DNA of 64,000 bases from Bdellovibrio sp. SKB1291214 (GTDB lineage Bacteria; Bdellovibrionota; Bdellovibrionia; Bdellovibrionales; Bdellovibrionaceae): positions 2,852,001 to 2,916,000 of the forward strand of contig NZ_CP106855.1 of NCBI RefSeq assembly GCF_002209355.2, written 5' to 3'. The notes beneath the pieces are model-generated. The model was given only the letters and a program-made list of their open reading frames with translations, was not told the DNA's origin and did no database searches. Each line of letters begins with the position of its first letter. Position 1 is the first letter of the stretch. Shown here piece after piece: positions 1-8,235 of the stretch. Made by a program: the position numbers and the translations under genes.

Positions 1-1244
1 TGAAGGTCAGGCCCTATGAAGTTCAAAGAGCGATCATTATTGTTGTTGCACAAGAAGAGTCGGAGCACATTGGGGCTTTTACCGAACGAATAATGTCTCT
101 GGCGGAAAGATTTCCACTTTCGACTTTAGTGACATTAACCCATGAAATCCCGGAAAAGAATAAGTTCACGGGGCCCAAATTCTCGCGTGTTTTGCTGATT
201 ACTCCGTTCGATTTTTTCCAAAACTTTAAGCTTGAATATATATTGCTGTTAAAGGCGCGGGCACAGTTTTTCGATATTCACCCGACAGATTTGTTTTCGA
301 TGACGACCTTACCATTTACAGTCTTTGTTCGTATGCCCGTTAACCAAAGAATTATGGGGGTGGCATTCCGCGGGGCCGTCTTATCAGATTCAAAATATCA
401 AAAGATGTTATCAAAGGGTGGGCTTTTGATTCATGGTCGAGAAACGACTGCCTACATGGAATATATCAATACTTACTTTGATCGCTCTGGTATGTCCTTG
501 CGAAAGCGTGTGCGTTCGGTTTTTCTTTCGCTTGCGGCCCTGTGGGTTGAACTAAGTGAAGTGATTTTGTTTGAGTTTAAAACAGCATCAGATGAAGAAG
601 TTGAGGAACTTTACGAGCAGCTGGTGCAGCTTGCTTTAACTATGGTTGAAATCATGAAAAGCGATGAGAATCTTTGGGATACGCTTCGTGAAGTATTGGA
701 AAATGACTTGTTTGATAAATGGCGGAGTCCCTGGATTGCTGTTTATGCGGCTTATATCTCAGTTAAATCCGGTGTAGGGAATCCTCTTGATACGTTGATG
801 TCCGGGCTTTTCTGCGATTTAGGACTAATGGATATTCCAAACGCCACTTATCAAAAATTTCTGTCTTTAGGGGAATCCTATTTGGAATCTCAACAGCTTG
901 AAGAATATCAAAAGCATCCGATGATGTCTTTGAATCGCTGTTTGTTCAAAAAAGTTCCCGTCACTGAAGCCGTTAAGGCGATTATGGTTTGTGTCCATGA
1001 GCGCGCAGATGAAAAGGGTTTTCCCAGTCAGACCCCTTTTAACTTAGTTCCCGTAGAATCTTCATTGATTCGTTTTGCAGAATTGATAGATTTTGGAGTG
1101 CGCACAACGATGCAAGAAAAATCCATAGGATTTAAATACCTCAGAGAAAAAATTTGGGATGAGACCAAGGCGAAGCCGGGTAATTTCTCAAATGAGTTCC
1201 TGGGTAATATTTCTGAGAGTTTGAAGTACTCTTTCTTCCTTTGA
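1..1244 (+). CDS. Degenerate HD-GYP-like protein (5' end outside window)
   Basis: The reading frame is open from base 3, so the ATG at 93 is probably internal and the real start lies upstream of the window. The C-terminal half resembles an HD-GYP phosphodiesterase domain, the family that hydrolyses cyclic di-GMP. The motifs are damaged. At about 810-845 the HD pair reads CD and the following GK reads GL, then DIP. An HP follows near 906. The usual HHE..DG.GYP appears near 993-1025 as VHERADEKGFP. Several metal ligands are therefore missing, so a catalytic role is doubtful and a binding or scaffold role is more likely. The N-terminal part is unrecognised. The family call is moderate and the function is inferred. 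Confidence 0.6.
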   Translation, partial: KVRPYEVQRAIIIVVAQEESEHIGAFTERIMSLAERFPLSTLVTLTHEIPEKNKFTGPKFSRVLLITPFDFFQNFKLEYILLLKARAQFFDIHPTDLFSMTTLPFTVFVRMPVNQRIMGVAFRGAVLSDSKYQKMLSKGGLLIHGRETTAYMEYINTYFDRSGMSLRKRVRSVFLSLAALWVELSEVILFEFKTASDEEVEELYEQLVQLALTMVEIMKSDENLWDTLREVLENDLFDKWRSPWIAVYAAYISVKSGVGNPLDTLMSGLFCDLGLMDIPNATYQKFLSLGESYLESQQLEEYQKHPMMSLNRCLFKKVPVTEAVKAIMVCVHERADEKGFPSQTPFNLVPVESSLIRFAELIDFGVRTTMQEKSIGFKYLREKIWDETKAKPGNFSNEFLGNISESLKYSFFL

Positions 1245-1326
1245 CACCCATTGTAAGATTGAGATTCTTTTTGCGCCTATTTCAGCTTTTGCATTTAATA
1301 GAAGCCTTAATAAGGAGTACGATAAA

Positions 1327-1824
1327 ATGCTTAAAGTTGTAGCAGTGGTATTTGCATTTTTAGCGGGAGCGAGCCCAGCTCAAGCGAAAGATTTGACGAA
1401 CCGTTTGGGGGTAGGTGTTAAATCCCACTCAACCTTGGATCTTCCCGAGTTGGCAGTGGTTTACAATCCATCATCTGAACTTCAGTTCGCAGGTGGTTTA
1501 GGTATCGATACGCAAAAAGATCAATCGAAATTTGCTGCAACCGCTGGCGTTCGTCGTATTGTTTTTAAAGAACAAAACATGAACTTCTACATGGGGGGTA
1601 CAGTGGGTCTTATTAACTGGGAAGAGTTAAATGACGCAGGTACAAGGGAAAAACAATCCGGCTTTGAGTTGGATGCAGTTTTCGGCGGTGAGTTTTTCTT
1701 TACAGGTCTGGAATCTCTGGGGTTCACTTTTGAAGGTGGCGCGGGAGTCATTTCAGCTGACAACGTTCGCTTTAGAACAATCGCGGATAGCCCTTTCCGC
1801 GCAGGTATTATTTTTTACTTTTAA
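1327..1824 (+). CDS. Small outer-membrane beta-barrel-like protein
   Basis: This 165-residue protein begins with a clear signal peptide: a lysine, a hydrophobic run, then an AQA-K cleavage site near residue 21. The mature part alternates polar and hydrophobic residues with glycine-rich turns and ends in Phe-Tyr-Phe. An aromatic last residue is the typical BAM recognition signal of outer-membrane barrels. A good ribosome-binding site (aaggag) precedes the ATG. It is too short to assign to a named porin family, so the specific role is unknown. It lies 18 bases before ridA and may be co-transcribed with it. Confidence 0.65.
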   Translation: MLKVVAVVFAFLAGASPAQAKDLTNRLGVGVKSHSTLDLPELAVVYNPSSELQFAGGLGIDTQKDQSKFAATAGVRRIVFKEQNMNFYMGGTVGLINWEELNDAGTREKQSGFELDAVFGGEFFFTGLESLGFTFEGGAGVISADNVRFRTIADSPFRAGIIFYF

Positions 1825-1842
1825 TCCACAAAGGATATTTTC

Positions 1843-2220
1843 ATGAAAAAAGTTATTCATACAGACAATGCACCCAAAGCAGTAGGACCTTACTCACAAG
1901 CAGTTGCGGTGGGGGATTTCTTATTTTGCTCAGGTCAGATTTCGATCGATCCAAAAACGAACGAAGTTTTCACCGGCGATATTAAAACACAAACTGAGAT
2001 GGTTATGAAGAACGTTGAAGCAGTTTTGGCTGCGAACAATATGAACTTTTCAAATGTTGTTAAAACAACCATCTTCCTGACTAATATGGCTGACTTCGCA
2101 ACAGTAAATGAAATCTATGCAAAAGCATTTACTCAGGCGCCACCAGCGCGTTCTACAGTTGCTGTGGCGGCGTTACCAAAAGGTGTGAATGTAGAGGTTG
2201 AAGTACTTGCTCACCGCTAA
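1843..2220 (+). CDS. ridA: RidA family enamine/imine deaminase
   Basis: RidA (YjgF/UK114) proteins hydrolyse reactive 2-aminoacrylate and related enamines formed by PLP enzymes, protecting other PLP enzymes in the cytoplasm. The 125-residue length fits the family. Visible family features are the N-terminal PKAVGPYSQAV, the FCSGQI strand, and the C-terminal PPARSTV, whose arginine binds the substrate carboxylate. The motif VEVEVLA closes the fold. It overlaps the start of the next gene by 23 bases. Assignment is confident. Trimeric assembly is known for the family, not seen here. Confidence 0.93.
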   Translation: MKKVIHTDNAPKAVGPYSQAVAVGDFLFCSGQISIDPKTNEVFTGDIKTQTEMVMKNVEAVLAANNMNFSNVVKTTIFLTNMADFATVNEIYAKAFTQAPPARSTVAVAALPKGVNVEVEVLAHR

Positions 2221-2782
2221 GGGGCTTTTACGCAGTCGAACTTTTTGGATCTTCATGGTCATTGGGGCGCTGGTTATCCAGCGCTTCGTTCATGAGTATC
2301 ATTTGATCGAAAAAGAGCCGATGATCTCTTGGACAAAATCTCAGACAGCAGATTGTGCAGTGGTTTTGACCGGAGGTGCGGGGCGGGTGCGTGAGGGATT
2401 TGATCTTTTAGCGAATCAAAATGTCAAAAAACTCGTTATTTCAGGCGTGTATTCGAACGCGAGACTGCGCGAGATCATGCCGGTATGGCCATTCTATGGA
2501 AACTTGAATGAAAACGATGTGGTTTTGGATCGTCGTTCCGAGACTACGTTCGGTAATGCCCAACAAAGTCTTCCGTTGGTGGAAGCATTGAAGTGTCGCG
2601 ATATACTTTTGGTAACTTCACGACTTCACATGTATCGATCCTACAAAACATTTCGCTCGGCTTTTCCCGAGAATATTTATATTCAAAAACATCCCATTGT
2701 GGGAGGCCGTTACGAGGCTTCAGTCGTGGAAACTTCTTTCGAAGCGCTGAAGTCTTTCTTTTATTCTTTGTGGGCGTACTAA
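2198..2782 (+). CDS. YdcF/SanA/ElyC-type DUF218 membrane-anchored protein
   Basis: The 194-residue frame starts at a TTG preceded by gagg; an ATG at 2255 is an alternative start. One N-terminal hydrophobic segment (about residues 15-28) would anchor it with the rest in the periplasm. The DUF218 motifs are visible: VVLTGGAGRVREG, then KLVISGV, then a SETTFGNA segment and LLVTSRLHMYRS. E. coli relatives (SanA, ElyC, YdcF) affect envelope integrity, but the biochemical activity is unsettled. It overlaps ridA by 23 bases, suggesting coupled translation. The family call is good and the role is unknown. Confidence 0.75.
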   Translation: MKYLLTAKGLLRSRTFWIFMVIGALVIQRFVHEYHLIEKEPMISWTKSQTADCAVVLTGGAGRVREGFDLLANQNVKKLVISGVYSNARLREIMPVWPFYGNLNENDVVLDRRSETTFGNAQQSLPLVEALKCRDILLVTSRLHMYRSYKTFRSAFPENIYIQKHPIVGGRYEASVVETSFEALKSFFYSLWAY

Positions 2783-2799
2783 AACCAGACTTAAGTTAA

Positions 2800-2827
2800 T
2801 AAACGAATGTACGGTTTTCTCCGATAA
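2800..2827 (+). promoter_or_regulatory. FliA-like (sigma-28) promoter before the mla operon
   Basis: TAAACGAA at 2800-2807 and TCCGATAA at 2820-2827 are separated by 12 bases. The enterobacterial flagellar-sigma consensus is TAAAGTTT, 11 bases, GCCGATAA. The -10-like element matches 7 of 8 and the core TAAA is intact. The mlaE start lies 25 bases downstream. The same 12-base spacing recurs at 39099 and 43826. No transcript data are available. Confidence 0.45.
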
Positions 2828-2852
2828 ATACCCTAGGAAACTGGGGTTTTAG

Positions 2853-3677
2853 ATGAATTCATTATTCTTACAAATCGACTCCCTTGGGAGATTTGTGACA
2901 AGGAATGTGGAGTACACATGGCGTGTTCTCTTGATGGTCTATCTTTCCCTGCGCGCAACTGTTCTTGATCAAACGCAAGGTATGCGCGAAATCGTCCGTG
3001 TGATTTCAGCACAGATTTACTTCACAGGTTGGCAAGCTTTGCCTCTGGTCAGCGTGTTGGCTTTGACCTCAGGAAGTGTATTAGTTTTGCAGTCTCTTTC
3101 CAATTTATCAATGTTCGGTGGTACGCAAATGATTGGTCAGTTTTTGATCGTGGGTATTTTGCGTGAAGTAGGTCCATTACTAGTGGCTCTCGTCGTCACT
3201 GCACGATCGGGAACGGCTGTGGCCAGTGAACTTGGGAACATGCGTGCAAATCGCGAGATTGAAGCCCTGGAAGTTATGGGTATCAATCCACTCAGTTACA
3301 TTGTTTTTCCCCGCGTCGTGGGTGGGGTTATCAGTATGCTGTGTTTGGCCTTCTATTTTAATTTCGTCGCATTGATCGGTGGATTCTTTGTAACCAAGTT
3401 CATTCAAGATATGCCATTCGCTTTTTATGCAGAGTCATTGATGACGTCTTTTGCAATGGATGATTTTCTGATTTTCCTTCTAAAAAATAGCTTTAGTGGA
3501 ATGATTATCTTTGTCGTGTCCTGCTATCAAGGTTTGTCAGTCAAGAAAAGTCCTACGGAAGTTCCACAAGTTACAACTCAAGCAGTTGTGAACAGCATCA
3601 TCTTTGTCGTCGTCTTTAATTTAATTGTAACAGCTTTGTTTTATCTTAATCAGTTGCGCAATCTGGGGGTCATATAA
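2853..3677 (+). CDS. mlaE: MlaE-type ABC transporter permease
   Basis: MlaE permeases form the inner-membrane core of the Mla system, which moves phospholipids between inner and outer membranes. The 274-residue protein has the MlaE layout: an amphipathic N-terminus, then about five hydrophobic segments. It carries the family stretch around residues 105-145 (REVGPLLVALVVTARSG, then ASELGNMR and EIEALEVMGINPL). The last codon overlaps the start of the ATPase gene by one base, and the MlaD-like gene follows, giving the operon order permease, ATPase, MCE protein. A flagellar-sigma-like promoter precedes it. The family call is firm. The direction of lipid transport is not deducible. Confidence 0.92.
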   Translation: MNSLFLQIDSLGRFVTRNVEYTWRVLLMVYLSLRATVLDQTQGMREIVRVISAQIYFTGWQALPLVSVLALTSGSVLVLQSLSNLSMFGGTQMIGQFLIVGILREVGPLLVALVVTARSGTAVASELGNMRANREIEALEVMGINPLSYIVFPRVVGGVISMLCLAFYFNFVALIGGFFVTKFIQDMPFAFYAESLMTSFAMDDFLIFLLKNSFSGMIIFVVSCYQGLSVKKSPTEVPQVTTQAVVNSIIFVVVFNLIVTALFYLNQLRNLGVI

Positions 3678-4387
3678 TGAAGATCGAAAGTCTAAAGTTT
3701 GAAGGCGTTTCTTTTTGTCACGAAGGACAGGATCCAGTGGTTGCCAATGTGGAATTTGATTTCCCTATGAATGAAGTCCTCTGGGTGAAGGCAGAAGAAG
3801 GCGCAGGTAAGAGTTCTTTACTGCAAATTCTTGCTGGGTTACAGATGCCACAGTCCGGACAGTTTTTGATCAACGGTCAAAACGTTTGCGAAATGTCTTT
3901 TGAGGAGTTTTTGCCTTACCGCTTACAGATTGGCTATTCCTTTGACTATGGCGGCTTGATTAACAATCAAACTTTATTTGATAATATGATGTTGCCTCTT
4001 TTGTATCATAAGACTTTAAGTCATAAGGATGCAAAGGCTCGCGTTGATGACATCTTTAAATTGTTTGACGTTACAAAATTTGCCCACGAAAGACCCGCAC
4101 ACGTACCAGGACGCTTGCGTAAGTTGGTTTGCTTGCTGCGCGCGATGGTGATGCGCCCGCAAGTTCTGTTGTTGGACGATCCAAGTGTGGGACTTGGACA
4201 GGACAGCGTTTATACATTAGTGGACTATATCCATCAATTGCGTAAAGAAGGCTGTTTGCAACATGTCTTCATTAGCTCTTACGATGAAAAGTTTATGAAC
4301 CTATTTAATTATCAAATTGTTCATTTGGATGATGGACAACTTTACTTCCAGCCAGTTGATCCAGAGAAGAGAGTCGTACATCTATGA
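3677..4387 (+). CDS. MlaF-like ABC ATPase with degenerate catalytic motifs
   Basis: By position and fold this is the ATPase partner of MlaE, 236 residues. Nearly every catalytic motif deviates. Walker A reads AEEGAGKS (39-46), with Ala for the first Gly. The Q-loop position reads FDYGG, with Asp90 for Gln. The LSGG signature reads VPGR (143-146). Walker B is LLLDD, with Asp168 where the catalytic Glu is expected. The H-loop reads SSYDE, with Tyr202 for His. The Walker A lysine and Walker B first Asp remain, so ATP binding is possible but hydrolysis should be weak. It overlaps mlaE by one base and the MCE gene by four. The family is clear; altered catalysis is inferred. Confidence 0.85.
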   Translation: MKIESLKFEGVSFCHEGQDPVVANVEFDFPMNEVLWVKAEEGAGKSSLLQILAGLQMPQSGQFLINGQNVCEMSFEEFLPYRLQIGYSFDYGGLINNQTLFDNMMLPLLYHKTLSHKDAKARVDDIFKLFDVTKFAHERPAHVPGRLRKLVCLLRAMVMRPQVLLLDDPSVGLGQDSVYTLVDYIHQLRKEGCLQHVFISSYDEKFMNLFNYQIVHLDDGQLYFQPVDPEKRVVHL

Positions 4388-5346
4388 TGAATGTAAAGTT
4401 CAATAAATTTGAACGAATTGCGGGCCTGTTTGTCGGGCTAGCGATCCTAGGTGTCATCGTCACCGCTATCAGTATCGCTATTAAACAGGGTTGGTTTGAT
4501 TCGAAAGTATTCTATACGACGACTTTTGAAACCGCAGATGGGCTCCATCAGGGAACAGCCGTGCAAATGGCAGGTCTTCGTGCGGGGGCTGTTGAAGATG
4601 TAGAATTGCGTGCGGATAATAAAATCCAAGTGACGTTTTATGTTTTAAGTAAATTTCAAGAACGCGTTCGTCAAGACAGTGTCGTTTCGATGAACCGTCC
4701 CTTTATTATCGGAGAGAAAATCCTTGAGATTTCTGTCGGTAGCGAGAAGCTTCCAATGCTTGCAAATAACACTTCGATTCAATCTCATGAGACGATGGAT
4801 GTTGTGACAATGTTGAGCAGTCGAAATATTGGGACGACCATGTCACGTGTAGGTGGTCTGCTTGAAAATGTGCAGATGCTTTTGGAAGCCTTTGCTGATA
4901 AAAATCGTGCTCAAAGCTTTGTTCGTGTCATCGATCGTATGGATCCACTGATGAAGAATATGACTGTGATGTCTCAAGAGGTCATCAAGCTGTCCAAGCA
5001 AGCGACGGCAAATGATTCGATGGAAGTCTTGATGAAAAATCTGGCTACGACGACGACGGAGATCAATCGTATTTTACCTGAGCTTAACAAACAAAATCCT
5101 GATCTTGCAAAAGACCTTGCTATTATGACTCAGAATTTAGCCGTCGTCACACGTGCTTTGGGACCCGCTGCCAAAGCAGTTGAACCAGATCTTCCAATTG
5201 CTTCGCGTCGTCTTGTAGAAGTGATGAATGAAACTGTTATTACTCTTAAGGCCATGCAAAAAAGCTTCTTTATGGAAAGTAACGTTCGTGAAGTTCGTAA
5301 AGAGGAAGCACAGCAGCGTGCGCCAGCAAGTGATAAGGCGAAATAG
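4384..5346 (+). CDS. mlaD: MlaD/MCE-domain lipid-binding protein
   Basis: MCE proteins sit at the inner membrane facing the periplasm and form hexameric rings that pass lipids to or from MlaE. This 320-residue protein has one N-terminal transmembrane helix (about residues 13-32). An MCE domain follows (about 38-118, with DGLHQGTAVQMAGLRAG and a later KILEISVG). A long, largely helical C-terminal part of about 200 residues makes it much longer than the 183-residue E. coli MlaD, more like Mce or PqiB-type helical needles. It overlaps the ATPase gene by four bases (atga). There is no MlaB or MlaC gene beside it. Confidence 0.88.
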   Translation: MMNVKFNKFERIAGLFVGLAILGVIVTAISIAIKQGWFDSKVFYTTTFETADGLHQGTAVQMAGLRAGAVEDVELRADNKIQVTFYVLSKFQERVRQDSVVSMNRPFIIGEKILEISVGSEKLPMLANNTSIQSHETMDVVTMLSSRNIGTTMSRVGGLLENVQMLLEAFADKNRAQSFVRVIDRMDPLMKNMTVMSQEVIKLSKQATANDSMEVLMKNLATTTTEINRILPELNKQNPDLAKDLAIMTQNLAVVTRALGPAAKAVEPDLPIASRRLVEVMNETVITLKAMQKSFFMESNVREVRKEEAQQRAPASDKAK

Positions 5347-5392
5347 CCTACAAAACGCTTGAATCCGACCAATTCAAACATAAGATAAAGAG

Positions 5393-6652
5393 ATGCTAGT
5401 TGGGCATCTCTTTCGTCATTTTATCTTCTCAAAACGAGCCGGTGCATTAATCCGCCGTATTGCTTTTTTATCAATCGGTGGGATCACAGTCAGTGTGACA
5501 GCGTTTCTTGTCGTTCTTTTTGTTATGAACGGAATGAATGCAAGCATTCGTAAGCGCATTTTGGGCCTTGAGCCTCACTTGTACGTGACGGTTCCGGGTA
5601 TGCAAAACTCCAAAGGTTTAGAAACTCATCCAGTCTTTTCCAGAATCAAAGAAGACACGACGACTCAGGCCTATGTGTACGAAACTCAAGATGTGATCTT
5701 GCGAAGTCAGGATGGTCAATTTCGAGGAGCTTTTGCTCGGGGAGTGACTCGTCCCAGTCTTGAACATTTTATTTCACAATTAGCAAAGCTTGATGCAGAT
5801 AAGCCGCAAACATCCCGTGGCGGACCACCATCATTTACATGGGATCCTCAAGATGTCCCTGATGAGGGTGAAGTGGTGCTGGGTGTGGACCTGGCACAGT
5901 CGCTAGGGGTGTTTGAGGGTGATTTTATCACTGTGGTCTCGCCAGCGGGTCTGTTGTTACCTCCAGGAGAAACGCCGAAATTTGAGCGTGTGCGAGTGAA
6001 GCGAGTGGTAACCACCAGTCTAACCGATGTGGATGCGCAGTATTTATTTTATCAGCGTGGCAAAGCGTTGAAGGCTTTGGGAAGTGGTGATCTTAAAAAG
6101 ATCGGTATTGAGATGTGGCTTGCGGATGAGGCGCGGGTCGATGTTGTAAAAAATGATTTAATGAAATTCACCGATGTTCAAGTTGAGACTTGGATGGATC
6201 GCAATTCGGCATTATTTTATGCTTTGAAGCTTGAGAAACTAACAATCGGGATTTTCTTAGGCCTTGCGGGAATGATTGCCGCTAGCTCTATTTTGACGGT
6301 TCTTGCATTATTGCTCTCTCAAAAGCGTCGCGACATTGCTATTCTAAGAACGATCGGTTTGTCTGGAAAGCAAACGGTTAAGATCTTTACTCAGTTGGGA
6401 TTTTTCTTAGCGGGATCGGGAGTCTTGGCCGGGACCATTATTGGAACAGGGTTAAGTCTGTACGTTCAAAATAATCCAATCAACATGTGGTCGTCACAGG
6501 TGTTTTACGATACGACCATTCCAAGTCTGGTAGATTGGTGGCTGGTCTTTGGGGTTTTATTAATCAGCTCATTGATTGCATGGTTGGGTTCTTATATACC
6601 GGCAAGAACGGCATCCGACGTGCAGCCTTCCGAAGCCCTTAGAGTGAAATAA
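5393..6652 (+). CDS. LolC/LolE-family lipoprotein-release permease
   Basis: LolC/E permeases, with the ATPase LolD, extract lipoproteins from the inner membrane. The 419-residue protein starts with the family's first helix (GGITVSVTAFLVVLFVMNGM, residues 30-49). A large periplasmic MacB-like domain follows to about residue 270. The C-terminal FtsX domain has three helices, with the conserved stretch QKRRDIAILRTIGLS before helix 3 and an end in PARTASDVQPSEALR. A LolD ATPase is not adjacent; the neighbours upstream are the mla genes, 46 bases away. A terminator follows. The family is firm; whether it is LolC, LolE or a single LolF-like protein is open. Confidence 0.87.
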   Translation: MLVGHLFRHFIFSKRAGALIRRIAFLSIGGITVSVTAFLVVLFVMNGMNASIRKRILGLEPHLYVTVPGMQNSKGLETHPVFSRIKEDTTTQAYVYETQDVILRSQDGQFRGAFARGVTRPSLEHFISQLAKLDADKPQTSRGGPPSFTWDPQDVPDEGEVVLGVDLAQSLGVFEGDFITVVSPAGLLLPPGETPKFERVRVKRVVTTSLTDVDAQYLFYQRGKALKALGSGDLKKIGIEMWLADEARVDVVKNDLMKFTDVQVETWMDRNSALFYALKLEKLTIGIFLGLAGMIAASSILTVLALLLSQKRRDIAILRTIGLSGKQTVKIFTQLGFFLAGSGVLAGTIIGTGLSLYVQNNPINMWSSQVFYDTTIPSLVDWWLVFGVLLISSLIAWLGSYIPARTASDVQPSEALRVK

Positions 6653-6653
6653 A

Positions 6654-6685
6654 AAAAAGCCCAACCTTCTACAGTTGGGCTTTTT
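6654..6685. terminator. Bidirectional rho-independent terminator
   Basis: The stem agcccaac/gttgggct has an 8-base loop and is flanked by A8 on one side and T5 on the other. It can stop both the LolC/E gene (plus strand) and dapD (minus strand), which converge here. Confidence 0.9.
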
Positions 6686-6704
6686 GTTTTTCGCCTTTTT
6701 AAGG

Positions 6705-7526
6705 CTAAACACTCACCTGGAAATCTCTGAGGGCGTCTGTTAAAGAAGTCTTAAGATCCGTGCTTGGCTTGCGCTGACCGATGATGAGTGCGCACGGTAC
6801 GCCGAATTCGCCTGCCGGGAATTTTTTCATTTGAGTGCCAGGAATCACAACGGAGTTTGCAGGGACACGGCCCTTCAGCTCGACGGGTTTACTGCCTGTC
6901 ACGTCGATAATTTTTGTACTCGCAGTGATGGTAACACCAGCACCCAAGACCGCGCCTTCTTCAATGATTGCACCTTCTACGACGATACAACGGCTGCCAA
7001 TAAATGCGTTGTCTTCAACAATCACGGGAGAAGCTTGGACGGGTTCAAGTACTCCGCCAATTCCTACGCCACCAGATAAGTGGACATTCTTTCCAATCTG
7101 CGCGCAAGAACCAACTGTTGCCCACGTGTCTACCATGGTGCCAGCTCCAACGTAAGCACCGATGTTCACGTAAGAAGGCATCAGGATTGCGCCTTTTTCA
7201 ATGAAAGAACCTTTGCGAGCAATCGCGTGAGGGACAACGCGAACTCCATCGTCCTCTGACCATTTTTTTACGGGTATTTTATCAAAGTAAGTGAAGTCCC
7301 CCGCTTGCATAACTGTCATGTGTTGAACGCGGAAATATAGGAGGATGGCTTTTTTCACCCATTCGTTGACGATCCAGCTGCCGTCTTTTTTTTCGGCAAC
7401 GCGGAGGCGGCCCGCATCCAAACCTTCGATCACTTCAAAGATCGTTTTCAAGTCGTTCGTCATCAATTGGTCGACGCGTTTGCCGTTTTGAATATCTGAA
7501 TAAAGTTTTTCAACAGATTGTTGCAC
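6705..7526 (-). CDS. dapD: 2,3,4,5-tetrahydropyridine-2,6-dicarboxylate N-succinyltransferase
   Basis: DapD transfers a succinyl group to tetrahydrodipicolinate in the succinylase branch of diaminopimelate and lysine synthesis, in the cytoplasm. The length (273) equals the usual 274. Visible features are the N-terminal helical part (LYSDIQNGKRV), a central hexapeptide-repeat left-handed beta helix (GAYVGAGTMVDTWATVGSCAQIG and repeats) and the substrate-site segment SRCIVVEGAIIEEG. Directly downstream lies an M14 peptidase gene's partner region: the two genes are on the same strand, the peptidase lying upstream with an 11-base gap. Together with lysA and murI this forms a peptidoglycan-precursor group. 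Assignment is confident. Confidence 0.95.
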   Translation of the reverse strand: MQQSVEKLYSDIQNGKRVDQLMTNDLKTIFEVIEGLDAGRLRVAEKKDGSWIVNEWVKKAILLYFRVQHMTVMQAGDFTYFDKIPVKKWSEDDGVRVVPHAIARKGSFIEKGAILMPSYVNIGAYVGAGTMVDTWATVGSCAQIGKNVHLSGGVGIGGVLEPVQASPVIVEDNAFIGSRCIVVEGAIIEEGAVLGAGVTITASTKIIDVTGSKPVELKGRVPANSVVIPGTQMKKFPAGEFGVPCALIIGQRKPSTDLKTSLTDALRDFQVSV

Positions 7527-7537
7527 TTGCGGTCTCC

Positions 7538-8191
7538 TTACTTGTCGTAAACTTTCAAAGCGTCCAGGATGGCTGGAACGTGGATTTTAATAATGTCTTC
7601 CACAGACTGACCCCGCTGAATTTCGTAAGTCAAAGTCGGGGATGGTCGTTCGAGGCCTGCATATGTTCCTAAGCAACCGGGGGTCGGGTAGCCAATATCA
7701 TCATCGATTTTATACCCCGTATGTTTTTCTAAAACTTTGGCGAACTCATAACAATCACCATTCACGTTCAAGACGGGGTTCCACGAATGAAGAGAAAGAA
7801 CCAATTTTGGTTTCTTTTGTTCAAGGTAAGTCATTAAACCGTGATTTTCAGGTTCACTTCCTGCCTTGGGTCCCGGATGGTAGCGGGGAGTTTTGATTTC
7901 TGGTGACCAATCCTTGGTAGGCAAGTTGCGATTCAAATCAACGCCGTTACAATTTCCACGCGTACTAAAGATCACGCCCTCAAGATTGAATTGTGGCACC
8001 AATGTCAAAGTGAACTTGTGATCGAATGATGTCATGAAATGCTTGAGAAGCGCTTGTGCGCAGACCACGCCTTCGTATTCATCGCCATGCACGCCACCTA
8101 AAATTAATATTTCTGGCCCTGTCCCTTGTCCAAATTCGTAAGCCATGACAGGCATGCCTTTGGAGGTGTAAGTAAAAATAGAAGTTTTCAT
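7538..8191 (-). CDS. M14-family zinc peptidase (MpaA-like peptide amidase)
   Basis: M14 enzymes of the MpaA type cut the gamma-D-glutamyl-diaminopimelate bond of murein peptides. The 217-residue protein keeps the full active site: zinc ligands HGDE (His35, Glu38) and His135 in LSLHS, the substrate-binding DLNRN (85-89), and the catalytic Glu190 in TYEIQRG. No signal peptide is visible, so it is probably cytoplasmic. It is 11 bases upstream of dapD on the same strand and 44 bases from divergent lysA. That context suggests handling of DAP-containing peptides, either recycled or taken from prey. The family is firm and the substrate inferred. Confidence 0.85.
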   Translation of the reverse strand: MKTSIFTYTSKGMPVMAYEFGQGTGPEILILGGVHGDEYEGVVCAQALLKHFMTSFDHKFTLTLVPQFNLEGVIFSTRGNCNGVDLNRNLPTKDWSPEIKTPRYHPGPKAGSEPENHGLMTYLEQKKPKLVLSLHSWNPVLNVNGDCYEFAKVLEKHTGYKIDDDIGYPTPGCLGTYAGLERPSPTLTYEIQRGQSVEDIIKIHVPAILDALKVYDK

Positions 8192-8235
8192 GACAAACGT
8201 CCTTTGTTCGGCAATGATACTAGCACGAGGTTTTT

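Noticed and set aside
93-95. ATG at 93 as true start of the first gene
   Set aside because: The reading frame stays open to the left edge with family-like residues, so the gene begins outside the window.
6835-7155. Plus-strand frame of 106 residues inside dapD
   Set aside because: A shadow of dapD with proline/threonine-rich antisense composition and no ribosome-binding site.
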